From NCBI RefSeq assembly GCF_000701405.1, contig NZ_JNIV01000157.1, forward strand, positions 1-6,645: DNA of 6,645 nt. The letters are read 5' to 3'. The translations under genes and the position numbers were made by a program. Positions 1-6,275 of this stretch are shown one piece after another. Position 1 is the first letter of the stretch. Each line of letters starts with the position of its first letter. The notes beneath the pieces were generated by a model. That model was not told the DNA's origin and made no database searches. It was given only the letters and a program-made list of their open reading frames with translations. The DNA comes from Deinococcus marmoris DSM 12784. Lineage in GTDB: Bacteria > Deinococcota > Deinococci > Deinococcales > Deinococcaceae.

Positions 1-13
1 TGGGATCACCCAC

Positions 14-35
14 AGGCCGAAATATACTTCGGCCT
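14..35. terminator. Small hairpin, possible terminator of a gene left of the window
   Basis: AGGCCGAA at 14-21 and TTCGGCCT at 28-35 form a perfect 8-bp stem with a 6-nt loop (ATATAC). The downstream side (CTTAAATCAACCTTT) is only modestly T-rich, so intrinsic termination is weakly supported. The gene it would end lies outside the window. It could also be an unrelated palindrome. Confidence 0.3.
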
Positions 36-170
36 CTTAAATCAACCTTTCTCCGCACCCAGCGCCACTTAAACGCAAGTTGTCCGGTACTGAACTCCAG
101 GTGAACCGAGGAAGTGAACTTTCGATCATAGTGATAAACGTTTTACGGGGGGTTTGGGTCACTGCGGAGT

Positions 171-203
171 TTGACACATGGATGGAGTGCCTATGACTTG
201 ACA
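171..203 (+). promoter_or_regulatory. Tandem TTGACA hexamers, possible -35 elements for the exported protein gene
   Basis: Perfect TTGACA hexamers lie at 171-176 and 198-203. TATGAC at 192-197 could be a -10 for the first, but the 15-nt spacing is short. No good -10 lies 16-18 nt after the second. The rest of 1-296 is less GC-rich than the genes and contains no convincing coding frame. TGAAC recurs at 91, 102, 115 and 231. A promoter here is plausible because the only gene downstream begins near 297, but the exact start of transcription cannot be read. Confidence 0.25.
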
Positions 204-296
204 TGAGCTTCATAGAACCAAAAGGAACACTGAACCGCTTCGTCCCCTGCTGACCCTCCGGCTACAGCTCGCCAGCCCCCACCATGCCACTCCTGT

Positions 297-2279
297 ATGC
301 TTTTTGCAGTCATGCCCAACGTCTTCCCCCGACCGTTCTCTGCCCATCTGACGCTTCTCGCCGCCCTGCTGATGGGCGCTGGCCCGGCGCTGGCCCAGAC
401 CGAAGGGGGCAGTCCGGTGGGGGGCCTGCTGCCGCTGGTGTCGGTGGGCGAGAAATGGATTCAGGACGTGGAGAGCTATACTATCCGGGTCTCGCCGCAG
501 GACGCCGGGAAGCCGCTGGGACTGGAAATCTACTCGCCCACCTTCAATCTGGCCGATTACGTGGACGGGCGGCGCGCGGCGGGGTACTTCGGCGACGAGC
601 TATATAAGAAAAACGAGGCGTTCACCACCACCTTTACCCTGGTCGGCCCCAGCGGCACGGTCACCGAGCGGCGTTACGGGCAGAACCGCGAACACACCTG
701 GGACAGCCTGTTCGCGGGCGGGCTGGGGGCCGGGACCTACACGCTGCGGGTCAACAGCAAGGGCGACGGCAAGAACGCGTATGCGCTGCGGGTGGCCTCG
801 CCGTTTGCGCTGGAGACCAGCGACTTTACCGTGAACGCCCGCAGCAACACCCCGGAGCCGCTGCTGGCCGCCCGCCTGAACGTCACGCCCGACTGGGTGG
901 GCAAGGCGGTGGGCATCCTGAACTACGACATCGACGGCCCGCAGGAAGCCGAGACCTTCGCGGTGCAGCCGGGGGGCAAACGCGCCAACCTGACGCCCAG
1001 CGACAATGGCAAGACCGTGACGGACCGCTTCACCATCACGCCCGAGATGGTGGGCGAGTGGCAGATCTTTATCCGGGTGCTGCCCACCACCAAGCAGTAC
1101 AGCAACGCGGTGCGCTACTCGTTCCGCCTGAATGACCAGCCGGTCACAGCGCGCGTGGGCGGCTTCAATCCGCCTGCCGGGGCCAAGGTGGAAAATCAGT
1201 TGCTGGTGGACGTGGTTGATCCGCAGGGCCGCCCGATTCCGGGGGCGTCGTACACGCTGGTGGGCGAGAGCAGCGTGCGCCCGCAACTGCCGCCCGGCTA
1301 CGTGCCGATCAGTTCCAGCATTGTGCAGGGAACCGGCAACATCGTCTCCCCTACCGAGGTGCGCTACCAGCCGGGCTTTACCAAGGTCCGTTTCGTGGCC
1401 CGCGCCCCGGAAGGGCAACTGGCAGTGGATGCCGTGGCGATCTACGGCGATCAGCGCATCCCCCTGACCGGCGTGCCCTTCGAGGTGGCTGGGCGCACCC
1501 TGAACACCCCCGCCAACGTGCCGCTTGCGCCCGGTGACTACCCGGTCAAACCCACGCCGATTCCCGGCAGCACCTTCACGCCGCCGCTGCCAGGGCGCGT
1601 CTCGGACGGCGTGGCGGGCAAGGTCACCATCGAGTACCGGGTGCTGACCGACGTGACCCTGATCACCGCCCCGGACATCGTGAACGCCTGCGACGTGACG
1701 CAACTGACCGCCAGCGCCCGCACCGATTTCCCGTACCGCCTGCCGGGCAGCCTGAAGCTGAACCTGCCCACCGGCTGGACCAGCGACTACCCGCTGGAAA
1801 CGTCCGGGGACTTCAGCGGGGGCCAGCCGCTGCGCCTGAAGGTGCCGGTGCGCGTGTGCCGCAGCGACACCGCCGAGGCCGTGCTGGACCCCGTGGGCCT
1901 GCGGACCACCGGCACGGCGCGGGTGCAGAGTCCCGCCGGGGCGAACGTCACCCGCACCGTGCAGAACGGCGCGCGGGCCAGCCTGACCAAGAACGTGAAC
2001 GCGGGCGCGCAGAACTACGCGGTCACGCTGGTCTTCACCGTGGACAGCACGCTGGAAAACGTTCGCCTGATCGATCCGCTGCCCACAGGCGGCAGCACCC
2101 CCGCCGTGCGCGGCCCACTGCAACTCCAGGGGCCGAGTCTGGCCAATGTCCAGCCGCGCGTGGACGGCGACGCCATCCTGCTCAGCCGCGTGATTCCCGG
2201 CAGCTATACCCTGACCTACACGCTGTTCAGTGACCTTCCCGCAGACCGGGTGGTAACCGCGCCGGACCTGGGCTGGTAG
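297..2279 (+). CDS. Secreted beta-rich surface-type protein, function unknown (DUF11-like C-terminus)
   Basis: This 660-residue protein carries a signal peptide: a short start, a hydrophobic stretch at residues 18-28, and an ALA motif at 31-33, with cleavage expected before Gln34. The mature part is rich in Gly, Pro, Thr and Val and reads as successive beta-sandwich segments. Residues 145-168 (AGTYTLRV, then [11 protein letters not shown]) resemble bacterial pre-peptidase C-terminal (PPC) domains. Residues 300-322 ([20 protein letters not shown]) resemble an Ig-like or carboxypeptidase-regulatory-like fold. Residues 570-642 (DPLPTG, then GSYTLTYTL) resemble the DUF11 repeats of surface proteins. 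Only two cysteines are present, Cys465 and Cys521, which could form a disulfide. No catalytic motif, sortase signal, S-layer (SLH) domain or C-terminal membrane anchor is visible. The start is uncertain: ATG at 297 and the in-frame ATG at 312 both leave a signal peptide, and neither has a Shine-Dalgarno sequence; the frame is closed by a stop at 231. An adhesive or envelope role is inference only. Confidence 0.85.
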   Translation: MLFAVMPNVFPRPFSAHLTLLAALLMGAGPALAQTEGGSPVGGLLPLVSVGEKWIQDVESYTIRVSPQDAGKPLGLEIYSPTFNLADYVDGRRAAGYFGDELYKKNEAFTTTFTLVGPSGTVTERRYGQNREHTWDSLFAGGLGAGTYTLRVNSKGDGKNAYALRVASPFALETSDFTVNARSNTPEPLLAARLNVTPDWVGKAVGILNYDIDGPQEAETFAVQPGGKRANLTPSDNGKTVTDRFTITPEMVGEWQIFIRVLPTTKQYSNAVRYSFRLNDQPVTARVGGFNPPAGAKVENQLLVDVVDPQGRPIPGASYTLVGESSVRPQLPPGYVPISSSIVQGTGNIVSPTEVRYQPGFTKVRFVARAPEGQLAVDAVAIYGDQRIPLTGVPFEVAGRTLNTPANVPLAPGDYPVKPTPIPGSTFTPPLPGRVSDGVAGKVTIEYRVLTDVTLITAPDIVNACDVTQLTASARTDFPYRLPGSLKLNLPTGWTSDYPLETSGDFSGGQPLRLKVPVRVCRSDTAEAVLDPVGLRTTGTARVQSPAGANVTRTVQNGARASLTKNVNAGAQNYAVTLVFTVDSTLENVRLIDPLPTGGSTPAVRGPLQLQGPSLANVQPRVDGDAILLSRVIPGSYTLTYTLFSDLPADRVVTAPDLGW

Positions 2280-2354
2280 ACGCCAGAGCGGACTTTACCC
2301 GAACGCGGGCGACGTGCAGTGCGCGCTCCGGCTTCAGCCTTCAGAATGGAAGGC

Positions 2355-2609
2355 ATGCCAGAGCGTCCCGATCCCGAACGTGAACTGAACTTTGCCCGCG
2401 AGATCATCGGCCAGCGCGGCTTCCGCGACGTGCCCACGGATGAGGTGTTGCAGGAAGCCGAGCGGTTGCTGAACGGCTGGATGGCGGGCGAATACCGCAT
2501 GGAGCGCCCCAAGCTGTATGACCATTACGCCCTGCTGTTGCTGGCGCTGCTCCAGAAAAACCGCGATCTGGAGGGCCGGATAGCGGCGCTGGAAGGCAGA
2601 AATGGCTGA
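2355..2609 (+). CDS. Small conserved-type protein of unknown function, coupled to trpF
   Basis: This is an 84-residue acidic and basic, probably all-helical protein. Residues 8-20 (EREL to IIGQ) and 29-42 look helical. Residues 58-80 combine a leucine-rich run with alternating charged residues ([14 protein letters not shown]), suggesting a short coiled coil or dimer helix. I do not recognise the family. The frame stays open upstream, with possible starts at GTG 2319 and ATG 2346. I chose ATG 2355 because a -10-like CAGAAT (2342-2347) lies 7 nt before it, as for a leaderless message, and because residues before it look unstructured. The GGAAGG just upstream is too close to be its ribosome site. 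Its TGA (2607-2609) lies inside the start of trpF, an 8-nt overlap, so the two are probably translated together. A regulatory or stabilising link to tryptophan synthesis is possible but not shown. Confidence 0.75.
   Translation: MPERPDPERELNFAREIIGQRGFRDVPTDEVLQEAERLLNGWMAGEYRMERPKLYDHYALLLLALLQKNRDLEGRIAALEGRNG
2591..2596 (+). promoter_or_regulatory. Ribosome binding site of trpF
   Basis: GGAAGG lies 5 nt before the trpF ATG at 2602, inside the last codons of the 84-residue gene. It supports this start and translational coupling. It is the clearest Shine-Dalgarno sequence in the window; the minus-strand genes lack one as clear. Confidence 0.6.
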
Positions 2610-3225
2610 GGCCCACACACGGATCAAAATCTGCGGCACCACTTCTATCCATGACGCCGTGCGGTCCGCACAGGCTGGCGCGGACGCCCTGGGGTTCATC
2701 TTCGCGCCCATCAGCAAGCGGCTGGTGTCGCCTCAGATTGCGCGCGAGGCGGGCCTGAGTGTGGGGCCAGCCGTGGGCCGGGTGGGCGTGTTTCTGGATC
2801 AGGGACTGGACGAGGTGCTGCGGACGGCAGAACTGGCGCGGGTGTCGGCGGTGCAGCTCCACGGCCCCCTCTCTGAAGCCTTCGTGCGGGCGGTGGCCGA
2901 CTTCTATCCGGTGCTGCGCGTGCTGCGCCCCGCCAATCTGGGGGCCGGGGCAGAACTATGGGCCAGTGTTCCTGCCGTTACCCTGATGGTAGACGCTCCA
3001 CAACCGGGGGGCGGGGTGCCACTGGACTGGGAGAGCCTGCGTGAAACGTTTCCCGCCGGGGCGTGGCTGGCGGGAGGACTGGGGCCGTGGAACGTGGCAG
3101 AGGCCATCCGGGTCCTGCAACCCGCCTGCGTGGACGCGGTCAGCGGGCTTGAAGCCCGTCCTGGCGTGAAAGATCCGGCAAAAGTGACCGCGTTTATCGG
3201 GGCCGTCCGGGCCACCACGCCCTGA
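2602..3225 (+). CDS. trpF: Phosphoribosylanthranilate isomerase (TrpF)
   Basis: The enzyme isomerises N-(5'-phosphoribosyl)anthranilate to CdRP, an Amadori rearrangement in cytoplasmic tryptophan synthesis. The 207 residues match the usual 200-220 length for a single (beta/alpha)8 barrel. Visible family motifs are KICG at 9-12 with the catalytic general base Cys11, ALGFIFAP at 29-36, VGVF at 61-64, VQLHG at 84-88, and the general acid Asp131 in MVDAP. These are followed by the phosphate-loop segment PGGGVPLDW (135-143), then [10 protein letters not shown] (156-165) and [11 protein letters not shown] (181-191) near the C-terminus. The start at 2602 has GGAAGG 5 nt upstream and puts the first strand (TRIKICG) at the usual position. 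Other trp genes are not in the window, so trpF is separated from most of the pathway here. Its TGA is followed immediately by the first DnaA-box palindrome. No attenuator or TRAP-like site is seen. Confidence 0.96.
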   Translation: MAEAHTRIKICGTTSIHDAVRSAQAGADALGFIFAPISKRLVSPQIAREAGLSVGPAVGRVGVFLDQGLDEVLRTAELARVSAVQLHGPLSEAFVRAVADFYPVLRVLRPANLGAGAELWASVPAVTLMVDAPQPGGGVPLDWESLRETFPAGAWLAGGLGPWNVAEAIRVLQPACVDAVSGLEARPGVKDPAKVTAFIGAVRATTP

Positions 3226-3259
3226 GTTATCCACAGTGAAACGGGAGCCTGTGGATAAC
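3226..3259. repeat. Perfect 11-bp inverted repeat made of two DnaA boxes, next to the trpF stop
   Basis: GTTATCCACAG (3226-3236) and CTGTGGATAAC (3249-3259) are exact reverse complements around a 12-nt loop. The left arm begins on the base after the trpF TGA, and the right arm is followed by TTT. It could act as the trpF transcription terminator, although the T run is short. Its arms are also complete DnaA boxes, so a protein-binding role is at least as likely. Confidence 0.7.
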
Positions 3260-3347
3260 TTTGGAAGCTGTGGAACCCCCTCCCTATTACCCCTGCACGC
3301 CGCATAGCACGGGCAAAACGCGCGATCAAGGCTGGCAGGAACCCCAG

Positions 3348-3395
3348 GTTATCCACAAGTTGTCCACAAGCCCTGTGGATAAAATTGTGGATAAC
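3348..3395. repeat. 48-bp imperfect palindrome of four DnaA boxes, next to the metalloenzyme stop
   Basis: Outer arms GTTATCCACAA (3348-3358) and TTGTGGATAAC (3385-3395) are exact reverse complements. Inner boxes TTGTCCACA (3360-3368) and TGTGGATAA (3374-3382) pair with one mismatch, and one side carries an extra base between boxes. Box starts are 11 nt apart on the left and 12 nt on the right, about one helical turn, so same-facing boxes lie on one DNA face. On the minus strand the palindrome starts two bases after the metalloenzyme TGA and could form a long RNA hairpin. TGTGGATAACTTT occurs at both 3250-3262 and 3386-3398. Confidence 0.7.
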
Positions 3396-3397
3396 TT

Positions 3398-4300
3398 TCA
3401 GACCAGCGGCACAGGTGGGCGGGATTGTCTGTCTTCAACGGAACCCAGCCCGAACCATCCGGCGATGATCTGTCCAGCCTCCACCACATTCCTCGCCGCG
3501 CCCAGATCGACGCCTGCCCCAGCAAACGGCACCCGCGAGACGGTGTGGGATTTGGTGTTCAGGTCTTCCAGATTGCCGTGATCGCTGCTGATCACCACCC
3601 GCGCCCCGGCGTCCAGCAGCCCGGACAGCAGGGCGTCCACGCGGGCCAGATACCCGGAAGCTGCCGCCCGAACTTCCGGGGGCGGCCCGGCTTCGCGCCC
3701 CAGGTGGCCCAGCAGGTCCCCGAACCACAGATCGGCCACGATCAGGTCGTGTTGGCGGGCGGCTTTCGCCAGCGCCTGCCCCACTTCTGTCACCTCATGC
3801 GGGGTCTGGAACGGTGTCCAGGGTTCGCGGTAGCCCAGGCCCAGCGTCGCGCCCAGCAGCGGCACCCCCGGCGGGTTGAGGGGCCACCCCGCCGCCGTGA
3901 AAGCAAAGGGAAAACAGCCCATGCGGGGGCGGCGGGCCTGGGCCTCCAGATATTGCGGGACGTAATGGTTGGCGAGGGCCGCGCGCAGACCCGCCGCTTC
4001 CAGCCGCGCGGGCAGGCTGGACTGGCGCAGCAGCCGTTGCAACGTCGGCCCCGGATGCGGGCCGAAGTGTTCGCCCATGCCATTTTTGCCCATCAGACGC
4101 ACCGCGTCCACTCCGGTCAGCCAGCAGCTCTGGCCGGTGCCGGACTGCGGCAGACCGGGCACGCCCAGCGTGGCGTCCAGGGCAAATCCAGCGTCGATCA
4201 GTGGGCGCAGCGCGGGCAGGTCCTGCTCCCACACGCTGTCAGGGGGCGCGTCTGCCGGGTGGCCCACGCCGTCCAGGGCCAGCCAGACCACGCCGCTCAT
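3398..4300 (-). CDS. Metalloenzyme-superfamily protein (alkaline phosphatase / phosphomutase fold)
   Basis: This 300-residue protein belongs to the superfamily that includes alkaline phosphatase, cofactor-independent phosphoglycerate mutase and phosphopentomutase, whose members act through two bound metal ions. Visible motifs in order are Asp10 in LALDGVGH, Thr55 in PQSGTGQS as the probable nucleophile or phosphate-bearing residue, DLLGH with Asp195 and His199, SSDHGN with Asp240 and His241, and KSHT with His252. All expected metal-ligand positions are therefore present. It is much shorter than phosphoglycerate mutase (about 510 residues) or phosphopentomutase (about 390), so it has a reduced cap region and its substrate cannot be named. 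No signal peptide is seen, so it is probably cytoplasmic. The ATG at 4300 fits the start of the first strand; only a weak GGAA precedes it. It lies 72 nt after the DUF2089 gene on the same strand, with a candidate promoter in the gap. Its stop is 3 bp from the last DnaA box. Confidence 0.88.
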   Translation of the reverse strand: MSGVVWLALDGVGHPADAPPDSVWEQDLPALRPLIDAGFALDATLGVPGLPQSGTGQSCWLTGVDAVRLMGKNGMGEHFGPHPGPTLQRLLRQSSLPARLEAAGLRAALANHYVPQYLEAQARRPRMGCFPFAFTAAGWPLNPPGVPLLGATLGLGYREPWTPFQTPHEVTEVGQALAKAARQHDLIVADLWFGDLLGHLGREAGPPPEVRAAASGYLARVDALLSGLLDAGARVVISSDHGNLEDLNTKSHTVSRVPFAGAGVDLGAARNVVEAGQIIAGWFGLGSVEDRQSRPPVPLV

Positions 4301-4311
4301 CGGGATTCCAT
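4297..4311 (-). CDS. Possible four-codon leader ORF (MESR) overlapping the metalloenzyme start
   Basis: ATG GAA TCC CGA TGA reads from 4311, and its stop shares the ATGA with the metalloenzyme start at 4300. The -10-like TAGACT (4319-4324, minus strand) ends 7 nt before this ATG, the spacing expected if the message begins directly on it. Ribosomes could then reinitiate on the ATGA. It may equally be an ordinary 11-nt leader in which GGAA serves as a weak ribosome site. Confidence 0.2.
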
Positions 4312-4318
4312 AGCGCCA

Positions 4319-4324
4319 AGTCTA
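4319..4324 (-). promoter_or_regulatory. Candidate -10 element of the metalloenzyme gene
   Basis: The minus strand reads TAGACT, a TAnnnT hexamer, in the 72-nt gap after the DUF2089 gene. No convincing -35 element lies 16-18 nt upstream. It predicts transcription starting near 4311, very close to the gene. Confidence 0.3.
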
Positions 4325-4372
4325 GGACGAGAATGAGGCACTGGCTGGAGCGACAGGATGGCCCGGCCCCGG

Positions 4373-4726
4373 CTAACGCCGCAGCTTCCGCGCAGCCTCA
4401 TCCGGCGTGATCTCGCCGCGTTCCAGGCTGCTCAGAATCTCGGCCTGGGGATCGGCCAGTTCGGGTTCATAGCCGATGGCGCGCAGCAGCGTGTCGAAGC
4501 GGGCGCGCACGGTGGGATAACTGACGCCCAGCACGCGCTCCACTTCCTTTAAATTGCCGCGCACGCGGATGTAGAGGCGCAGAAATTCCAGGTTGTCGGG
4601 GGTCAGGGTGGCAAATTCGTTGAGTTCAAAGGCTCCGCGCACGGTCACGCCGCTGCCCGCGAACCGCAACTCGGTGACGTGCGGCGCTTCGTTTTCGTCG
4701 GGAAAGGGCAGGGGCAGGGGGCGCAT
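4373..4726 (-). CDS. DUF2089-family putative transcriptional regulator lacking zinc-binding cysteines
   Basis: This 117-residue cytoplasmic protein matches the DUF2089 family. The core at residues 30-85 (VRGAFELNEFATLTPDNLEFLRLYIR, read in two parts around residues 35 and 48) leads into a helix-turn-helix at about 58-80 with NLKEVERVLGVSYPTVRARFD. A short C-terminal segment at 94-116 (ILSSLERGEITPDEAARKL) resembles a SHOCT-like oligomerisation helix pair. Family members usually begin with a zinc ribbon carrying two Cys-x2-Cys knuckles. Here the corresponding region (ENEAPHVTELRFAGSGVTV) has no cysteine at all, and the whole protein has none. The role, probably DNA binding and gene regulation, is inferred from the helix-turn-helix; targets are unknown. 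It starts 21 nt after the dacB stop, with TACACT 6 nt before the ATG and no Shine-Dalgarno sequence, so it may be leaderless and have its own promoter. The nearby dacB and metalloenzyme genes are possible targets. Confidence 0.9.
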   Translation of the reverse strand: MRPLPLPFPDENEAPHVTELRFAGSGVTVRGAFELNEFATLTPDNLEFLRLYIRVRGNLKEVERVLGVSYPTVRARFDTLLRAIGYEPELADPQAEILSSLERGEITPDEAARKLRR

Positions 4727-4732
4727 GGGGGT

Positions 4733-4738
4733 AGTGTA
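4733..4738 (-). promoter_or_regulatory. Candidate -10 element for leaderless transcription of the DUF2089 gene
   Basis: The minus strand reads TACACT, then six bases (ACCCCC), then the ATG at 4726. That spacing puts the transcription start on or beside the A of the start codon. No ribosome binding site is present. No clear -35 hexamer is seen; that region lies within the last codons of dacB. Confidence 0.45.
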
Positions 4739-4747
4739 CGGCTCCGC

Positions 4748-6175
4748 TCAGTTCTCCGCCGCCAGCACCGCCACCGTCTCGTCCAGCAGGGCGCGCAGGG
4801 TCAGGATCGGGGTGTCCAGGGGGCCATTCATCATCAGGGCGAAGGCCAAAGTATGCCCACTTTTTGCCGTGACATACCCGGCCAGACTGCTGACACCGGG
4901 CAGCGTGCCGGTCTTGGCGCGCACGTCCAGCCCCGCGCCCACAAAACGCTGCGCCAGCGTGCCGCCACGTCCACCGTGACGTGGAAGGTTCTCGTTCGTA
5001 CCGCCCTGCGGCAGGGCCTCGGCAAACGCATTCTGGCGCTGACGGTACACCTGATCCGGGAAGCCTGAACCCTCGGCAGGCGTGCCGGACAGCGGATATG
5101 GCAGGTCATACATCACGCGCAGCAACTGCACCAGGGCGCGCGGGGTCAGGCGGTTCTCGCGGCTCAGGCCGCTGCCGTCGGCCACCACCACGCCGCTGAG
5201 GTCCACGCCGATACGGCCCAGATACGCCCGCTGACGCGCCAGTCCGCCGGACAGCGTGCCGTTCGCGGCAGGGCGCAGGGCCAGCGTGCCCAGCAGTTCC
5301 TCGGCGTTCAGGTTGTCGCTGGGGCGCAGCGTGGCGGCCACAAACTTCGCCACGGGCGCACTCCGTACGCTGGCCACCGCCTGTTCGGGGCGGCGGTCCA
5401 CGGGAACCAGCGCACCGATGGGCAACGGCTGGCCCTGCCCATCGGTGCGCGGCGGTGGGAGGGAGGGCCTGAAGGGAGCCGCCTCGCCCACAGCTTCGGA
5501 TGTCACCTTGATTCCGGCGCGGCGCAACTCCGCTTTCAATGCCGTGCCCAGTCGCTGGCGCGCGGTTTCATTGCTCGGCGGCGGCGCGTCATACCACTCC
5601 GCGAGGCGCAGGGCGGTCATGGGCAGCTCTATGGGCGCGTCCTTCCAGGTGGCCGAATCCAGCCGGGCGTCGTCCAGCCGCACCTGTCCCACCACGCGCA
5701 GGCCACGCGCATACGTCTGCTTTGCCAGGAGGCGCAGGCTGTAGGTGCCCTCCGACACACTCAGGGTGGGGTCACCGCTGCCGCGCAGGGTCACGGCCTT
5801 CACGCGGGCCTGCCCGATCTGCGCGGCGGGAACGGTCAGTTCGGCGCTCCACCAGCCGTCTGCGCCGCCGCGCTCGTTCAGCACCGCCGCGCCCACCACC
5901 AGTTTGTTGGTGCTGGCGGGGATGAACGGGCTATCCGGTAGCTTCGCCTGCACCACCTGGCCCGTCTGCAAATCCTGCACCAGCACGCCCGCGCGCACGC
6001 CGGGAGGCAGTCCTCGCAGAACCTCCTGAACGCTCACCGTGAGGCCGGGTTCGCGGTGCAGGGTCAGGTCCGCCTGCTGGGTGGCCGGATTTTGCGTGGC
6101 TGGAGCCTGCGCCGCTGGAAAGGGTGCGCCGCCCACGCACAGCAGCAGGCACAGCAGGGGCAGAAAACGCGACAT
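4748..6175 (-). CDS. dacB: D-alanyl-D-alanine carboxypeptidase/endopeptidase, PBP4 type (peptidase S13)
   Basis: This class C penicillin-binding protein trims the terminal D-Ala of peptidoglycan stem peptides or cuts D-Ala-mDAP/Orn cross-links outside the cytoplasmic membrane. From ATG 6175 it has 475 residues, close to E. coli DacB (477). A signal peptide covers about residues 1-24 ([13 protein letters not shown], then AAQA). The three active-site motifs are S88-T-N-K91 in PASTNKL, S286-D-N288 in [10 protein letters not shown], and K421-T-G423 in [29 protein letters not shown] (333-345) is also typical. Between SDN and KTG the usual LPxxGxxGTL reads LPQGG, then about ten extra residues ([11 protein letters not shown]), then GTL. 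The frame extends further upstream to 6301, but only the 6175 start begins with the signal peptide. It lacks a Shine-Dalgarno sequence and has TATCCT 8 nt upstream. The IS transposase gene diverges from it 193 nt away. Confidence 0.95.
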   Translation of the reverse strand: MSRFLPLLCLLLCVGGAPFPAAQAPATQNPATQQADLTLHREPGLTVSVQEVLRGLPPGVRAGVLVQDLQTGQVVQAKLPDSPFIPASTNKLVVGAAVLNERGGADGWWSAELTVPAAQIGQARVKAVTLRGSGDPTLSVSEGTYSLRLLAKQTYARGLRVVGQVRLDDARLDSATWKDAPIELPMTALRLAEWYDAPPPSNETARQRLGTALKAELRRAGIKVTSEAVGEAAPFRPSLPPPRTDGQGQPLPIGALVPVDRRPEQAVASVRSAPVAKFVAATLRPSDNLNAEELLGTLALRPAANGTLSGGLARQRAYLGRIGVDLSGVVVADGSGLSRENRLTPRALVQLLRVMYDLPYPLSGTPAEGSGFPDQVYRQRQNAFAEALPQGGTNENLPRHGGRGGTLAQRFVGAGLDVRAKTGTLPGVSSLAGYVTAKSGHTLAFALMMNGPLDTPILTLRALLDETVAVLAAEN

Positions 6176-6183
6176 CGGGAGGC

Positions 6184-6189
6184 AGGATA
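6184..6189 (-). promoter_or_regulatory. Candidate -10 element for leaderless transcription of dacB
   Basis: The minus strand reads TATCCT, then eight bases (GCCTCCCG), then the dacB ATG at 6175. No GGAGG-like site precedes the start. The spacing suits transcription beginning at or just before the start codon. The -35 region (about 6207-6212) overlaps one arm of an inverted repeat. Confidence 0.4.
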
Positions 6190-6202
6190 GCGGAAGCAGG
6201 TT

Positions 6203-6275
6203 GATGGGTTGGTCCGTTGCAGCTGCGTGGCCCCCTCTGGGAGCGAGAGTTTGAACATCCAACTGTCCAACCATC
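6203..6275. repeat. Imperfect inverted repeat in the dacB-transposase intergenic region
   Basis: The arm at 6203-6219 (GATGGGTTGGTCCGTTG) matches the reverse complement of the arm at 6260-6275 (CAACTGTCCAACCATC) at 14 of 16 positions, with one extra G in the left arm. About 40 nt separate the arms. The left arm covers the expected -35 region of dacB, so it may be an operator. It could also be the ends of a decayed mini-element. The rest of 6176-6368 holds no gene I can support. Confidence 0.4.

Larger units (their letters stand above)
3226..3395. promoter_or_regulatory. DnaA-box cluster between converging genes
   Basis: Five perfect DnaA boxes (TTATCCACA) are present: 3227-3235 (+), 3250-3258 (-), 3349-3357 (+), 3374-3382 (-) and 3386-3394 (-). 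A sixth, TTGTCCACA at 3360-3368 (+), matches 8 of 9. TTATCCACA is the established high-affinity DnaA site in bacteria, and boxes of this sequence are reported for Deinococcus oriC. The stretch between the two groups (3260-3347) is GC-rich with no AT-rich unwinding element, and no dnaA, dnaN, parA or rep gene is nearby. The cluster sits downstream of both flanking genes, so it is not a promoter. Possible roles are DnaA titration (as at datA or the Bacillus subtilis DnaA-box clusters), DnaA reactivation, a part of an origin, or termination. The sequence signal is strong; the function is inferred. Confidence 0.8.

Noticed and set aside
125..146. Deinococcus radiation/desiccation response motif near ATCATAGTGAT and AAACGTTT
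   Set aside because: The sequence does not match the known 17-bp palindrome TTATGTCATTGACATAA; only short chance palindromes are present.
284..607. 107-codon plus-strand frame starting just before the exported protein
   Set aside because: It overlaps the signal peptide gene in another frame, and its sequence is Arg/Gly-rich with no domain.
600..2123. 507-codon minus-strand reading frame opposite the exported protein gene
   Set aside because: It is a shadow frame typical of GC-rich genes. Its product is rich in Arg, His, Gly and Ala with no recognisable domain, while the plus strand encodes a clear signal peptide and beta-rich domains.
3269..3277. A further DnaA box, TGTGGAACC
   Set aside because: It differs from the consensus at three positions and is not counted.
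3226..3395. A full replication origin (oriC) here
   Set aside because: There is no AT-rich unwinding region and no dnaA, dnaN, rep or parAB gene alongside, so only a DnaA-binding cluster is claimed.
3425..4336. 303-codon plus-strand frame opposite the metalloenzyme gene
   Set aside because: Its product is low-complexity (Gln, Arg, His-rich), and the minus strand has all metal-ligand motifs of the metalloenzyme superfamily.
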